A stretch of 64,000 bases of DNA. Source: Hydnum rufescens UP504 (Eukaryota > Basidiomycota > Agaricomycetes > Cantharellales > Hydnaceae). The stretch's first letter is position 1. Every line of letters begins with the position of its first letter. The position numbers and the translations under genes are program-made. Of this stretch, positions 36,612 to 48,619 are shown one piece after another. Under the pieces are notes generated by a model. It was not told the DNA's origin. It made no database searches and saw only the letters and a list, made by a program, of their open reading frames with translations. Location: contig MU128919.1 in assembly GCA_014904985.1 (NCBI GenBank), positions 408,204 through 472,203 on the forward strand, read 5' to 3'.

Positions 36612-39194
36612 CTACATGAGAGTAGCGTCCACTTTGGTAAATGACTTGAGAGAGGACACCCGTTTCTCAATATTTGTCAACTCTCGAAGCAACCGATCTA
36701 AATCGGACTCCAGTATCCCTATGGAAAGATCATTTGTTCCTTCCCGAAGGTCAGGGATCACGTCCGAGCGAGATACGTCTGGTCGAAGCCTCATCGCTCG
36801 TCGCCGTTGTTGGTCTTCTTGCCAAAACACCGTTCGTCCGATTCGCGAAGTGTTTTCCCCTTTCGAGGATGCAGGGAGCAGTGTAGTTGTGGTTGTGACA
36901 TTCGTGCTTGTGGGCTCGAGAATGAATGATGGAACACTGCTCCGAACGAATGGGAATGGAGATGCTGAGCCAGACCGCCTAGAAAGGGCAGAGCCTGGAC
37001 GAGGACTGGGGCTGGGAGGTGCACTTTCATCCAAAGAGAGAGACGTATGAAGCTGTTGGAGTTCCGGTTTGGCTCTCTTGAGCAGGGGACCCGGGATTTT
37101 TGGCCGCTCCAGGTCAGCTAAACCGTTGCTCATCCCAATGGAGAACCGAGGTTTCCGGCCGCTCTCCATAACCTTTTTCCGAGCGCTGGCGCTAACGAGA
37201 CTAATCATCTGCCGCAGGGCTTCACGATCTGATACCATGCGCTTATGCCGCTGTGATGTCCCCATAGTCTGAGGAATAGTGGTGTTAGGGGTGGGGCGGA
37301 CTGGAGTAGCAAATCCTGCAGCCGGGTAAGGGCTAGAAGAGCGTCCATCGAGACGTGTCTCTAGCTCTGGGCGAAAACCGCCTGGTATTTGAAGGTAACG
37401 CGATTTGCTTCGCGCACCATCCGAGGGGGTTGAAAGAGGAAACGAAGCGTCGGGGACTGGAATGGCGTTGTCAAAGGCATCTATGGGAGGGCCCCAGGAG
37501 AAACCTAGGAACTCAGACTGGGAGTTTCCTTGCTGTGGAGCCTGCATCGTCGATCTGTCTAGCACAGTCGATCCAGGGGAAGATTTGAACAAGTGCGAAA
37601 AATCGAATGGCGAAGTCAAATTGTCACTAGGGCTGGAAGCCTCACCAAACGAAGTCCCCACATTCGAGCGTGTAACGTGGGGCAGGACAAGGGAAGCCGG
37701 TGGATGTTCTAATGCTATCGTTAGCTGGCAACAATGATCGACAAGGGTGTTCATCCTCACGTTGAGCCACTGAAGACCAGTCCACGAGGGTGAACCATGC
37801 ATGCTGCCGAATTTTCTGTGCCCCTGTTCGGCCCAGACGATCATTAGGACAGGTGAGAAAGCTGCGAATCGCGTATTAGGGGGGTGGATATACAGGGACA
37901 TACTGGCATACTTACCGACAGACCAAGTCCTTAAACTCTGGAGTTAACTGTACCGATGGGTCAAATCGTAGTTTGGAACGCTAAGTTATGATGTGATCAG
38001 GGCGTTCTCTAAATATTTGAGAAGGAAATGCTCACCTCATGGCCAACTATGAGTGAGTAGGTCCGTTGTATGTCTGTTGCAAAGAAGGGGGCAACCCCAA
38101 GTACAAGCTCATACATGACAATACCCAAGCTCCACCAGTCCGTATCGCATCCGTAGCCCTCCTCATCTTCGCTGAGGGTACCATCACTTTCGCCACGTAA
38201 CTCGGCAGCATAAAGAGCATCTTCGTGAGCTTGAAGAATCTCGGGAGATATGTAGTCACAAGTTCCACAGGGCACAAGGCAGTATGGCTTTGCAACACAC
38301 CGGACTCCACTCGAAGGGTCTGCATCAAGCAACGGTGCTGCGCAACCAAAGTCAATGAGCTGTAGACGTGACACCTGAGTAATAACAAAATTGTGAGGCT
38401 TAATATCCCTATGGTACGGTGTTCGTTAGATTGATTATTTCCCTATGAGTCTTTGGAAGGGACGGACCGATGAGCGAACCCCTGGGAGTGACACCAAGAT
38501 ATTGCCTCCACAGCTTGTGGAACCCACCATCGAAGGTCCGCTTCTGTGATCCTAGAGTCCGTTGCACACTCTAACACATCCCAGAGGGTCCCTCCGTCTG
38601 CGTATTGCATAACGAAGGCGAGCTGACTGGGTGCTTGGAGAGCACACAGAAGGTGAGGGACCCAAGGAGTCTTCGTCAAATGGGCCTTCACCAATATATC
38701 CTTTTCAAATAGAACAAAACATTGCTGTCGCCGGCAACCATGCTTGGCAACACTGTGTGTATCCTTTGGAGGTGACAGTTTCGTACCTCTCGGAACCTGT
38801 CTGCTGTACTCCTCTGTATCGTCTTTCGGGCGTAAACATGGCCATCTAATCTACATTTTACGATATCCACCTGAAAAAATGGATCAATACATGAGAGAAC
38901 CCTTGGACCTTCGTACTTACAGTGCCGAATTGACCCTTCTCAAGGGACTTGACGCTGATTAGATCCCGATTGGAGAATCGCAAGCTCTCTAGATCTGCTC
39001 GATAAAAGGACGTCAGGAATTGGGATTGGATGATACGTCTTGACCGGACCTGAATTTGCGGACTTCTTCAGCACAGCACGCTCTATGGCAATGGCCAGAG
39101 CATCTACAGTATTCTCCTTGGACTCGGTCACTCCAAGCAGTTTGACCAATCGCTCTCGACGGTGCCGCCAGGCCTGCTGCACCGTCAATGCCAT
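36612..39194 (-). CDS. AGC-type serine/threonine protein kinase (ROCK/MRCK-like)
   Basis: ATG at 39194 begins MALTVQQAWRHRRERLVKLL. A kinase domain follows: VKSLEKGQFGTVDIVKCRLDGHVYARKTIQRS (glycine loop and Lys), FVMQYADGGTLWDVLE, AHRDIKPHNFVI (catalytic loop, restored by splicing near 38,400), LIDFGCAAPLL (DFG), CGTCDYISPEIL, DTDWWSLGIVMYELVLGVAPFF and a C-lobe with NDRLGRTGAQKIRQHAWF. The Ser/Pro-rich C-terminal part (37,700-36,612) has no clear domain and ends with a short coiled stretch (LESDLDRLLRELTNIEKRVS). All main catalytic residues are present, so an active kinase is expected. Subfamily is less certain than the fold. Confidence 0.82.
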
Positions 39195-39356
39195 CTACCA
39201 TGCACAACAAGTTGTTGCCAATGGAAGGTGGTGACCAATGTTTGTTCCACGGCAACAACCGTCAATATAACGCGTATTGCATTATTCCGCATTTCATGAG
39301 TGTCTACAATAACACAACCGGAAGGTCTATACCTCCAAGCTCCGTCGTGAGCAAGG

Positions 39357-40424
39357 TCACCGTGTTTCCTTTCTTGATTGCCATCGAAGCTCTGGGGGTA
39401 ACAGCAACATGCCATCGGCACCCCATGCCCTCTCTTTCTTCGTCGCAAACAACGATTTAGCACTCCCACTGCGAATCCCATCTTTTTGAGCTTCCAACTC
39501 CCGTTTTAACGCACTTGCTCGCTTACGCGCTTCTGCGTCATCAATCGAGTTACTTAATGAGAGGAGCATTGCCGATGATATTGGGTCGGTAGACACCTCC
39601 GGGAGACGAAATTGTGGGTAAAGGGCCGCTGCGAGGAACGCATCGTCTAGTGCCGACGATGTCACTGGCGAACGAGGTTCGACGCTTGCAGACTCCGATG
39701 CCGTTGGCGAGGAAGGTCTGGCATGTTGTACAAGCGCATGTAAGAGGGCTCGAGCTGTGCTAAGGGACGATAGATCGATGCCGTATTTTGGACGATTCGC
39801 GATGAGCATCAGAGCTACTTGAGGGTGCCCGAGATCGATACACTTCGTGATGATGCAGTCTGCCGTATGCAGATCTACTTGACGTTTTGCTTGCCGCCAC
39901 CCAATAATGGTATCAACAAATACATCAAGTTCCGCTCTGCTGTGAACAAGGTCAAGAAGTTCAAGGAGAGCGCGATGCCGAGGAAGATATCGAGTGCTCG
40001 GTTTTTTGCCACAGAAACGCGAGATGGATCCATGGGTCACCAGGAACCGAGCGTGTCGTTCGACAACCGTCTGGGCTTGTTCTGTATTTTGTGCAGCAAG
40101 TGGGTAGGAGGAAATAGAGGGCGCAGGGCTAGGTGATGGAGGTTTTGAAGGCGATGGTTTAGATGTCACTGCTGCAAATAGATCCACTTCGTCTTGTTCT
40201 GATTTCATTGGGCCTTCCTCTTCTTCAAACCTGGGCGTTGTTCGCTTTTTCTTCAGAGCTGCAATTGCCTGATTGCTTAAGTAGCAAATTCATGAACCGC
40301 AATACAAGGACTTGCCCGAAGCAGTGTGATGGATCTCTCTGACCACATTTCCCGGGCCATCCGGGACACGACGTACGCTAAGTGTTCGCGTCCTCAGACC
40401 TGTCTGAAGCATACGAATGAGCAT
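39357..40424 (-). CDS. Helical (PPR-like) protein, probably mitochondrial
   Basis: Two-exon model. ATG at 40424 encodes a basic leader MLIRMLQTGLRTRTLS. An intron with donor GTACGT and acceptor near 40,272 joins it to AIAALKKKRTTPRFEEEEGP, then a serine/proline-rich stretch. A helical region follows: RYLPRHRALLELLDLVHSRA, TIIGWRQAKRQVDLHTADCI, ITKCIDLGHPQVALMLIANR, reminiscent of pentatricopeptide-type repeats. It ends WQSRKETR with TGA at 39359-39357. The Arg-rich, acid-free leader suggests mitochondrial import. I do not recognise the exact family; a mitochondrial RNA or ribosome factor is a guess from the repeats. Confidence 0.65.
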
Positions 40425-40692
40425 CGCCAAAATGGGCGGGATTTGCCGGCACAATACAGTACATTCAACCAAACGTGAGTCGAGCTCTAAAATTTTTCTA
40501 TCTTATCATGTTGTAATGAGGGTGCTCCGGTGATGATGTCCGAGTGGTATCTTTCATTCGAACTGCTCCCGGTTGAGCTGGTACGAGATGCAGACCTCTG
40601 ATCGGATACTGCTGAGGGGTCACATTCCGACTGGTGTGGATAATCTATGGGAGAATTATAGACTCACAACACTTTTGTGCTAGACAGTGACC
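40425..40692. promoter_or_regulatory. Divergent promoter of SSU72 and the helical protein gene
   Basis: There are 268 bases between the start codons at 40424 (minus) and 40693 (plus). No other gene fits, so both promoters must lie here. No specific element was identified. Confidence 0.45.
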
Positions 40693-41805
40693 ATGGATCC
40701 GCGTCGTTCAGCTGATCCACGTCTCTCTCGGGACCCTCGAAGGGCGCAGGACCCACGTCTGGCGCGGGCGAGTGGGTATGCCGACCAATCTGGTTCTCCT
40801 GCTGCACAAACCCCGACAAATGTCCTTCTTCCCACTTATGCTCCCCAACCGCGAGTTGTTCAGCAACCATCTGTCCTCATACAGGAACCGCTAGTGAAAC
40901 AGCGACCATTATTTTGTGTCGTCTGTGCAAGTAATCAGGTACATTCATTATAAATACGTCGTCCGTATCACTCCATCGTTATAAACGAAGAATTTACCAA
41001 GAACCGCTCAATGGAGGCGCATAGTGTACTAGTGTAAGCCACAAAGTGTTGATTGACTATCCACCCACTAAAGACGAAAACCATCAGAAAGTCAGGGTTC
41101 GACGTTATCTCCGCAGGGACTGGATCTCTGGTTCGATTACCTGGCCCAGCAGCCGACAAGCCGAATGTGTATCAATTCGGCCATCCGTACGAAGATATGT
41201 ATCAAGAGCTGAAGAACAAAGACGTGAAACTGTAAGACATAGTTTTTGTTCTTTGTTTTTTTTTTTTCTTTCATGCGTCCAATTGCCTAAGATGATTGCC
41301 CTTATAGCTATACTAGTAATGGGCTGCTCCAAATGTTGGATCGCAATCGACAGGTGAAACGGGCTCCAGAGCGATGGCAGGACCAGAAACATGTTGCCGA
41401 TATTGTCATCACTTGCGAAGAACGTTGTTTTGACGCTGTCTGCGAAGGTAGCTTCTGAATCTTCTCTCCTTTTCTCATGGTCGTCTATGAATCCATTCAT
41501 GGCTCTCCAATCTCTGTCAACAGATTTGTTGGCCAAAGGCGGGGACGAAAATCGCCCCATACATGTTATTAATGTGGAAATCAAGGATAACCACGAAGAG
41601 GCGACTATTGCAGGGAGGGCGATCGTGGATCTAGCAACTGCGGTGAGATGATCCTTCAGCATTTCGATAATTACTGGATGCTCACGAATCCCGTCTTCCT
41701 CAGATCGACCAGTCAGCCGATATTGATGAGGACATCGAGCTTATCCTCGAACAACAACAACAAAAACACCCACACTCCCTTCTCCATGCCATAGCGTATT
41801 ACTAG
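40693..41805 (+). CDS. SSU72: SSU72 RNA polymerase II CTD phosphatase
   Basis: Cysteine-based phosphatase that removes Ser5/Ser7 phosphate from the RNA polymerase II tail and acts in 3'-end processing. The N-terminus is an arginine-rich extension ([21 protein letters not shown]). The active-site loop is split by an intron: FCVVCASNQ (donor at 40940) joins [10 protein letters not shown], giving the CX5R motif. Splicing via GTAAGC gives [20 protein letters not shown], then [16 protein letters not shown] and [35 protein letters not shown] and [17 protein letters not shown] lead to the end LLHAIAYY and TAG at 41803-41805. Domain order matches the family; the basic N-terminal tail is extra. Confidence 0.93.
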
Positions 41806-42126
41806 ATGTGTCTCGGCACCGAACGTTCCCTCTTGTAATTTTGTAATTTTGTCGTGGTGGCAAGCATATCGTATAGCCAATATTAGCCATGGCCCACTGT
41901 AGAATAAGTGCACCTTGTACCCCTTTTCAGGTCCATTTTTCGTTTCCAACGTCCATGCGCACAAACACATTTCGAGATTGGGTTCATTCATTCGGTTCTC
42001 CCCGATTGAATTTGGTCGAACGGATTTTCCTACGTTAACGCCCGAGTCTAAGAGGTATAAGTATAGACAGTTGTCACTGCGTCTTCCGTTCTTACCCGCG
42101 GTGGTGGTTTTTCTTGACCTCTTTCC

Positions 42127-43690
42127 ATGAACTTGACACGCAAAACCCGCCCAGCATCTTTCCCTCTGTTTCGACACAACTCGTCCAAGGTGTGTTATCA
42201 TTACATTTGTGGTGCAATCACGGAACGATGGTTCTACAAATATTTGCAGGCTTCCACGCGTTACACCGCAGTAACACATCCTGAAGACCCCAAGACCGTT
42301 CTACCCAACGTCTCGGCTAAAATCGATCGTTTCTCCCAGTATCTCCTGAACACTTACGCTCGGCCCCCTTTTATTCTCTCTCATGGTCGAGGGTCTTGGG
42401 TATGGGACACGTCGTCACGGAAATATCTTGATATGAGCGCTGGAATCGCGGTGAACGCACTGGGACATGCCGATCCCGAGCTGGCACGTATCATGGGCGA
42501 ACAGGCAACTAAGCTTATGCATACAAGTAATCTCTACCACAATGAATGGGCTGGAGAGCTCGCAGAGCTCCTTGTCAAGCTCACTCGCCGCGATGGGGGT
42601 CTTGGTTGGACCCCTTCATCGGATGGGGACGGTGGTGCAAGAGTTTTCCTCGCTAATTCTGGGACGGAAGCCAATGAGGGTGCGTTAAAAATCGCCCGCA
42701 AAGTGGGTCGGGATCGCTGGGCGGCTCAAAATCCTGGTCGATCCGCCGAGGAGTCGCCCAAGACGCGTCTTGTGTGCTTCGAGCACGCATTTCACGGCCG
42801 TTCGATGGGCGCATTGAGTGTGACCCCAAACACCAAATATCAAGCCCCGTTCCAGCCGCTTATACCCAATGTTCACGCCGGCGCGTTGAACGATATAGAG
42901 GCATTGGAGGGCTTAGTAACGGAAGACACATGTGGTGTCATTGTCGAGCCTATTCAGGGCGAAGGAGGGGTTCGGGCGTGCAGCGAGGAGTTCCTGCGCG
43001 CCCTCCGAAAACGATGTGATGCAGTTGGCGCAGTCTTGATTTTCGATGAGATACAGGTGGGTTGTTCGTGTGTAATGTGTTCATCAGATAGTGAACACCG
43101 AAACAGTGCGGTTTGTATCGAAGCGGGTCGCTCTGGGCCCATTCTTCCATGCCAACGGATTGCCATCCAGATATTGTAACCATGGCGAAACCAATGGCCA
43201 ATGGATTCCCTCTGGGTGCAATTCTGACCCGCGACAGTATCGCGGAAGTCATGACAGTTGGTACGCAATTTAGGGGTTTCCGATATCTAAATAATTCACA
43301 CTGGGCTCCATAGGATCTCATGGGACTACATTTGGCGGATCAGTGTTAGCCGCTCGTCTGGGCCATCATGTTCTTTCACGCCTGTCGGAGCCAAGCTTCC
43401 TGGCGTCGATGAATGATGTGTCTAAGCATCTGCATAGTCGTCTTTCTGTCCTTCCCACATTGTTCCCGGACGTTTTGGAACCCCATGTGCGTGGACGGGG
43501 GTTCATACTGGGATTGCCATTCAAGAATCGTGAAGATCCAGGGAAGCTTGTAAAGCTGGCTCGCGAGCGCGGTGTATTGCTGTTGACGGCGGGCAACGAT
43601 GCTGTGCGCATCGTCCCGAGCCTGAACGTGACCCGAGTAGAGGTAGACTTGGCTGTGGATGTAACCGAAAGCTCGTTGGGGTTGTTATAA
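42127..43690 (+). CDS. ARG8: Acetylornithine aminotransferase, mitochondrial
   Basis: PLP enzyme that converts N-acetylglutamate semialdehyde to N-acetylornithine in mitochondrial arginine synthesis. The leader MNLTRKTRPASFPLFRHNSSK is basic and import-like; an intron follows at about 42,190-42,249. Family blocks are GSWVWDTSSRKYLDMSAGIA, NSGTEANEGALKIARK, FEHAFHGRSMGALSVTPN, GVIVEPIQGEGGV, LIFDEIQ-CGLYRSG (across an intron) and DIVTMAKPMANGFPLGA with the PLP-binding lysine. SHGTTFGGSVLAARLG and LARERGVLLLTAGNDAVRIV follow, then TAA at 43688-43690. About 430 residues after splicing, normal for the family. Confidence 0.93.
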
Positions 43691-43982
43691 TCGCTTCTCC
43701 ATTCCCAATCTCAAATTACACCTTTGTCATGGATTTTTTTTGACACCACAGTTGATTCAGCGCCAGATTTATCGATTCTAGTGCAGCACTCCAAATCAGT
43801 GATGTCCTGTTGGGTACCTCAAAGGGTTTTTTCATTCCGCGTGACGTGAAGGTTGATAATGCCCGAAGCTCCGGGATTGAGATTCCGATGGTGGAGATAG
43901 CCAGCCGAGAAAATAAAATCAGCATTGACCGAGGGAAAAACTCCCCCAGAACAAGCCCCCGTTGTCTACCCCGTAGGCAACC

Positions 43983-46135
43983 ATGGACAAACTAACCTCT
44001 TCGCTCATAAAGTTCAAGTCCTCCTGCCCATACTTGGCCCACACCAAGAACAAAACTTTGCGCTCGCTGTCTACTTCAGCCTCCAGACGCTATCCCTCCA
44101 TCTCGCGTCTCACGTACAAAGCTACCAAATGCCCCGTCATGGGCCCTGCCTTGGTCCTCCGTTCCACCCAGCAAGTGCAGGGCTATGCTAGTGTTGCTCC
44201 GAACGCCGAGCTCGATGCTATCCGTAAGAAGGGAAACAATTTGGCCGGATCAGGGGCTGGTGTTTGTCCCCACCACACAGCTGATCTTGGCAGCGGTTCC
44301 AAAGCTTCTGCCGTCGCCGACGGTAAGAACGCCATGTCAGCCTCTACGGATCCCCCAGCCGTTTGCCCATTCTCCAAGGCCGTTGCCGGATCCCCTGTGA
44401 CCAGTTCCGATACCAAAGCCCATCCTCCCCTCTTCGATTATGCTCGGTTCTACAATGCGGAACTCAAGAAGAAGCACGAGGACAAGAGCTACCGCTACTT
44501 CAATAACATCAATCGTTTGGCTGCTAAGTTTCCTGTTGCCCACACAGCCATCCCCACAGATGAGGTTGATGTGTGGTGTAGCAATGACTACCTCGGCATG
44601 GGTCGCAATCCCGCAGTACTGGATACTATGCAGTAAGTCCAACCCCCCCATCTAGGCTCCTTTGTTTGCCCGAAGGCGCGTATTTATACGGCCATTTTAC
44701 AGCCGTACACTGGACCGTTACGGCGCTGGGGCGGGTGGAACCCGAAATATTGCCGGGAACGGTTCGCTGCATCTCTCGCTCGAAGCAGAATTGGCCAATC
44801 TCCACCGTAAGGAAGCGGCACTCGTATTTTCGTCTTGCTATGTCGCGAACGACTCGACTCTCGCAACTCTCGGTTCCAAGCTCCCCGGTTGTGTCATTTT
44901 CTCCGACAGTTTGAACCATGCGTCCATGATCAACGGTATTCGTCACTCGCGCGCGAAAAAGGAAATCTTTGTACACAATGATATGAAGGATCTCGAGACC
45001 AAGCTCAAGTTGTACCCGAAGGAGATACCCAAGATTATCGCCTTTGAGAGTGTCTATTCCATGTGCGGTAGTGTCAGCCCGATCAGAGAGATCTGTGATC
45101 TTGCGGAGGAATATGGTGCGATCACTTTCAATGACGAGGTTCACGCTGTCGGCATGTATGGCCCTCGCGGTGCTGGTGTAGCGGAACATCTAGACTTTGA
45201 AGCCATCGCCTTCTCGGACAAAGTGGCCAGGCTGCTAAGGGGAGTGCCATGGACCGTTGTGACATTATCACTGGTGAGCTGCATATCCCTTGATGTATCT
45301 ATCTAGATTCATTGAACCATGAATATTAGGTACTCTTGGCAAGGCTTTCGGCGTTGTGGGTGGCTACATTGCTGGATCCGCAGAGATGATCGATACCGTT
45401 CGCTCGTACGCACCTGGATTCATCTTCACGACATCGCTGCCGCCTGCCACTGTTGCTGGTGCACAGACGAGCATTGCGTATCAGAAAGAATTCATTGGGG
45501 ATCGGCGTTTGCAGCACATCAACGTTCGGGCGCTCAAGGCTAAATTTGAGTCCATGGACATCCCCGTCGTACCCAATCCCTCGCACATCGTTCCTGTGCT
45601 TGTCGGCGATGCAGCATTGGCCAAGGCAGCCTCGGATACTCTGTTGACAAAACATGGCATTTACGTTCAAAGCATCAATTACCCCACGGTCCCGGTTGGG
45701 CAGGAGCGCCTCCGCATCACTCCCACTCCGGGACATACTGTCGAACAGTTTGAGCGCCTCGTCCTGGCCACAGACGCGGTTTTCACTGAATTGAGTATCA
45801 AGCGCAAGAGCGAGTGTTTGGCGGATAGCACAGCTGAGGTCTCTCGCCTACTCACCGAGGATCAAGACATTGCCCCGCTCTGGACCGATACCCAGCTTGG
45901 ATTGGAAGATGGCACGGCTCCCATCCCATTGCATAATGGGGCCTCGAGCCTGTTGGATGGAGAGGCGGCGAGGATTGCTGGCACGCGCCTGAGCCATCTT
46001 CTGGGGTCCCAGGGTGTGGCCCCCCATCGCCAACAGAGTCCGTTCCCCGGGCCTGGTCGCTCGTTTGCGGGGCACCCCAAAGCCAGTACCGCCCCGGAGC
46101 TCTTTACTCCGCGCGCGGTGTCTGTGACAGCCTAA
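43983..46135 (+). CDS. HEM1: 5-aminolevulinate synthase, with an apparent one-base frame break
   Basis: First enzyme of heme synthesis (glycine plus succinyl-CoA, PLP-dependent, mitochondrial). The leader from ATG at 43983 has four Cys-Pro pairs (SCPYL, KCPVM, VCPHH, VCPFS) like the heme-regulatory motifs of this family. Core motifs are [90 protein letters not shown] and [18 protein letters not shown] with the PLP lysine. The frame that carries LDFEAIAF cannot reach MDRCDIITG. One base missing near 45203 would restore [20 protein letters not shown]. The C-terminal extension of about 100 residues is normal for agarics as far as I recall. Confidence 0.9.
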
Positions 46136-46504
46136 ACTGGGGATTTCACTTCTGTTGGTTGTGGCCTTAACCATGTAGTGACCTTGTAGGCAAGTTAGTT
46201 ACTAGGTCAACGCCACTAGAAGTTCTGTGGCACATAAGGACGCCCAAATATAAGACTTTAGTCACTCTCGCTTGGTCATACCTATTTCCCTGACTTCACG
46301 AGAACTTAAATACAGCACGACAGGATTACAGAGATCCTTCGTGACGCCGCTTGATCCACCCTGACGAGGCTCGACAACATTCTCCCCAACGACAACGATT
46401 GTTTTCTTGAGAGCGACGACTGTTTTTCTACTGTACACGTGTGACCTAATTTCTGTCCAAAATTACTCATTACCCCTGTGCACGTCCAGCAACGTTCTAA
46501 ACTT

Positions 46505-47489
46505 ATGGGAGTCACCATCTCGAGTCTGATCTCATCTCTGAGCTCGCTTGCATCCTGGGGGAAGGAGCAGGACGTACGGATATTGATGCTGGGACTCGAT
46601 AGCGCGGGAAAAACCACGATCCTGTACCGGCTCCAGGTTCGTTCTCTCCTTGGCTGGTCGGACGTCTGTATCTCATACGATGGTGCCACTCTCGGTGACA
46701 GATCGGAGAGGTTGTGTCTACTATTCCCAGTGAGTTTCTTTCGCGGACCAGCCGGTGCTGAGTACGCCTAGTGCCACAGAACGATTATTGATCCCTCCCT
46801 CCCCTAGCGATTGGGTTTAACATGGAGACTGTGCAGTACAAGACCATAAAATTCCAAGTTTGGGATCTCGGTGGTGGGTGTTTTTCAGTGCATCTGCGTT
46901 GTCCGATGCCATGTTTGATCTATGCCTTTGGTTTCCCGGTCCCCTTTGTAATACATGAACGCCAGGCCAATCAAGCATACGGTAAATCTCTGATGCACCC
47001 GGTGTCAACCTTTAGCCCTTACGTTCTTCCTTCACGCCCACGCCCTATCGCGCAGACCATATTGGCGGTGTTATTTTGCGAATACGCGTGCGATCGTCTA
47101 CGTGATCGATAGCTCGGACCACGCACGGTTAAAGACCTCGCGGGCGGAACTCCTCACTCTCCTTGCTGAAGAAGAATTGAAAGGCGTCCCAGTGTTGATC
47201 TTTTCCAATAAACAGGTACGTTATCTCGAGGGCAAAAAACAAGTCGGATTGAGTTTCTTGTCATCTTAGGATGTAGAAGGTGCGCTGACGCCGGGAAAGA
47301 TGAGCGAGGCCCTGGGGTTGGATGGGGAGAAAGGAAGGGAATGGAGCATCCGGGGGAGTTGTGCGATCAAAGGCGAAGGGTTAGAAGAAGGGCTTGACTG
47401 GTAAGATTGACTTCGGGCCTTGGGCCTCTTTCATGACCCCCGACTGACCCTTGTCCACCAGGCTGGTGAATGTGATACAAAAGAAGTAG
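46505..47489 (+). CDS. ARL1: ARL1-type ARF-like small GTPase
   Basis: Golgi small GTPase of the ARF family. ATG at 46505 gives [20 protein letters not shown], whose Gly2 is a myristoylation site. G motifs after splicing: [75 protein letters not shown] and IFSNKQD. The C-terminus is [12 protein letters not shown] with TAG at 47487-47489. About seven exons. The assignment to ARL1 rather than another ARF-like member rests on the N-terminus and IRPYWRCYF block. Confidence 0.9.
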
Positions 47490-47881
47490 AAACGACCCCA
47501 ACGCCCGCCTTTCCTTACTTCCTCCGTTATTACGATGCTCTGCCACATCACACGCACAACTGCACAATCTGCCCATCAGTTTCATTATATACCTTCATTT
47601 CAGTGTACCTCTCTCCCTACCCTGCATATTCATTATTTCCTCACTGGACATTTTTGAATGTGGTGGATAGCTACAGCCAGGCACACATCGCTACACTACA
47701 GTAACTAATGTCGCACGTCTCATTCGGCGATTTGTTATACCCCATTGCATTCGGGCGTGGATCTCGCGGGATAACACCGCTTCTTCGTCCATACGAAGAA
47801 AGCAGAATGTGCAAGTGATCAGTGATGAGATGAGAAGCGGGGAGCAGGATTTAGGGCTTTAGGATGGGAAGGGACATGCAT

Positions 47882-48619
47882 TTACGAAAGCATCGGAGTT
47901 GTGGTGAGTGAGGCATTTCTCATTTCTGTGTCTGGAGAGGGTATTGTGGCAATTGAGGAGAGTCCTGCGATAGCGACACTGGCTGCAATGATAGCGTCGA
48001 TGTGCTCGGGCGTCATCGTCTTCCCGCAGAGTTCAGCCTCGTACACAGCCTTGAGGGCCGTACGTGCTTCCCTCCTCCTCTGCGAACGAAGCTCTTCGTT
48101 CAACTCGCGGTCCGCGTTACAGCCATAGCGATAGATGTGCCGTTTGAGGACGTCCTTGCGAGTAAAGGAGCTTGAGCAGGTCCTGCATACGAATGCACGA
48201 TCGCCCGAGTGGGACCTCTGGTGTCGTTTCAGATCATGGGCACGCGTGAAGCTTCCATCGCATGTGTTACACATGTAGAGTCTGCACTTTCGCTTCGTCG
48301 ATGAGCAGCTTTTGAGAGATGGAGAAGTAGTGCTTCCAGTGGCTGTTGTGGCATGTGCTCTGGCGGTATGCAAAGTCTTTTGGGCTGGCGATTCGGAAGT
48401 GGGCAATGCGGGATTGGAAGCAACAGCGATGGAACGAGAGATGGCTGGAGGACTTAGACAAGGGTCATTGTGAAGGGGATATGGTATTGGGAGCACGGGA
48501 GAGACTACAAGGGGCACATTGGGTTCACAATCGCAGTCTTTCGAGCTGGACATGGAAACGAGACGAGGATCGATGGAGGCTGCTGAGCGGACGCAAGCAC
48601 GGTGGATGCCCTTGGGCAT
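47882..48619 (-). CDS. C2H2 zinc-finger protein (putative transcription factor)
   Basis: Single-exon frame from ATG at 48619 (the frame extends upstream only to a TTG). Two adjacent C2H2 fingers lie near the middle: YMCNTCDGSFTRAHDLKRHQ and FVCRTCSSSFTRKDVLKRHI, with linker RSHSGDRA. The second finger has its final ligand as Cys (KRHIYRYGC) rather than His. The N-terminal half is Ser/Pro-rich; the C-terminal part has a charged helix (NEELRSQRRREARTALKAVY). Probably a nuclear DNA-binding regulator; target unknown. It is convergent with ARL1. Confidence 0.75.
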   Translation of the reverse strand: MPKGIHRACVRSAASIDPRLVSMSSSKDCDCEPNVPLVVSPVLPIPYPLHNDPCLSPPAISRSIAVASNPALPTSESPAQKTLHTARAHATTATGSTTSPSLKSCSSTKRKCRLYMCNTCDGSFTRAHDLKRHQRSHSGDRAFVCRTCSSSFTRKDVLKRHIYRYGCNADRELNEELRSQRRREARTALKAVYEAELCGKTMTPEHIDAIIAASVAIAGLSSIATIPSPDTEMRNASLTTTPMLS

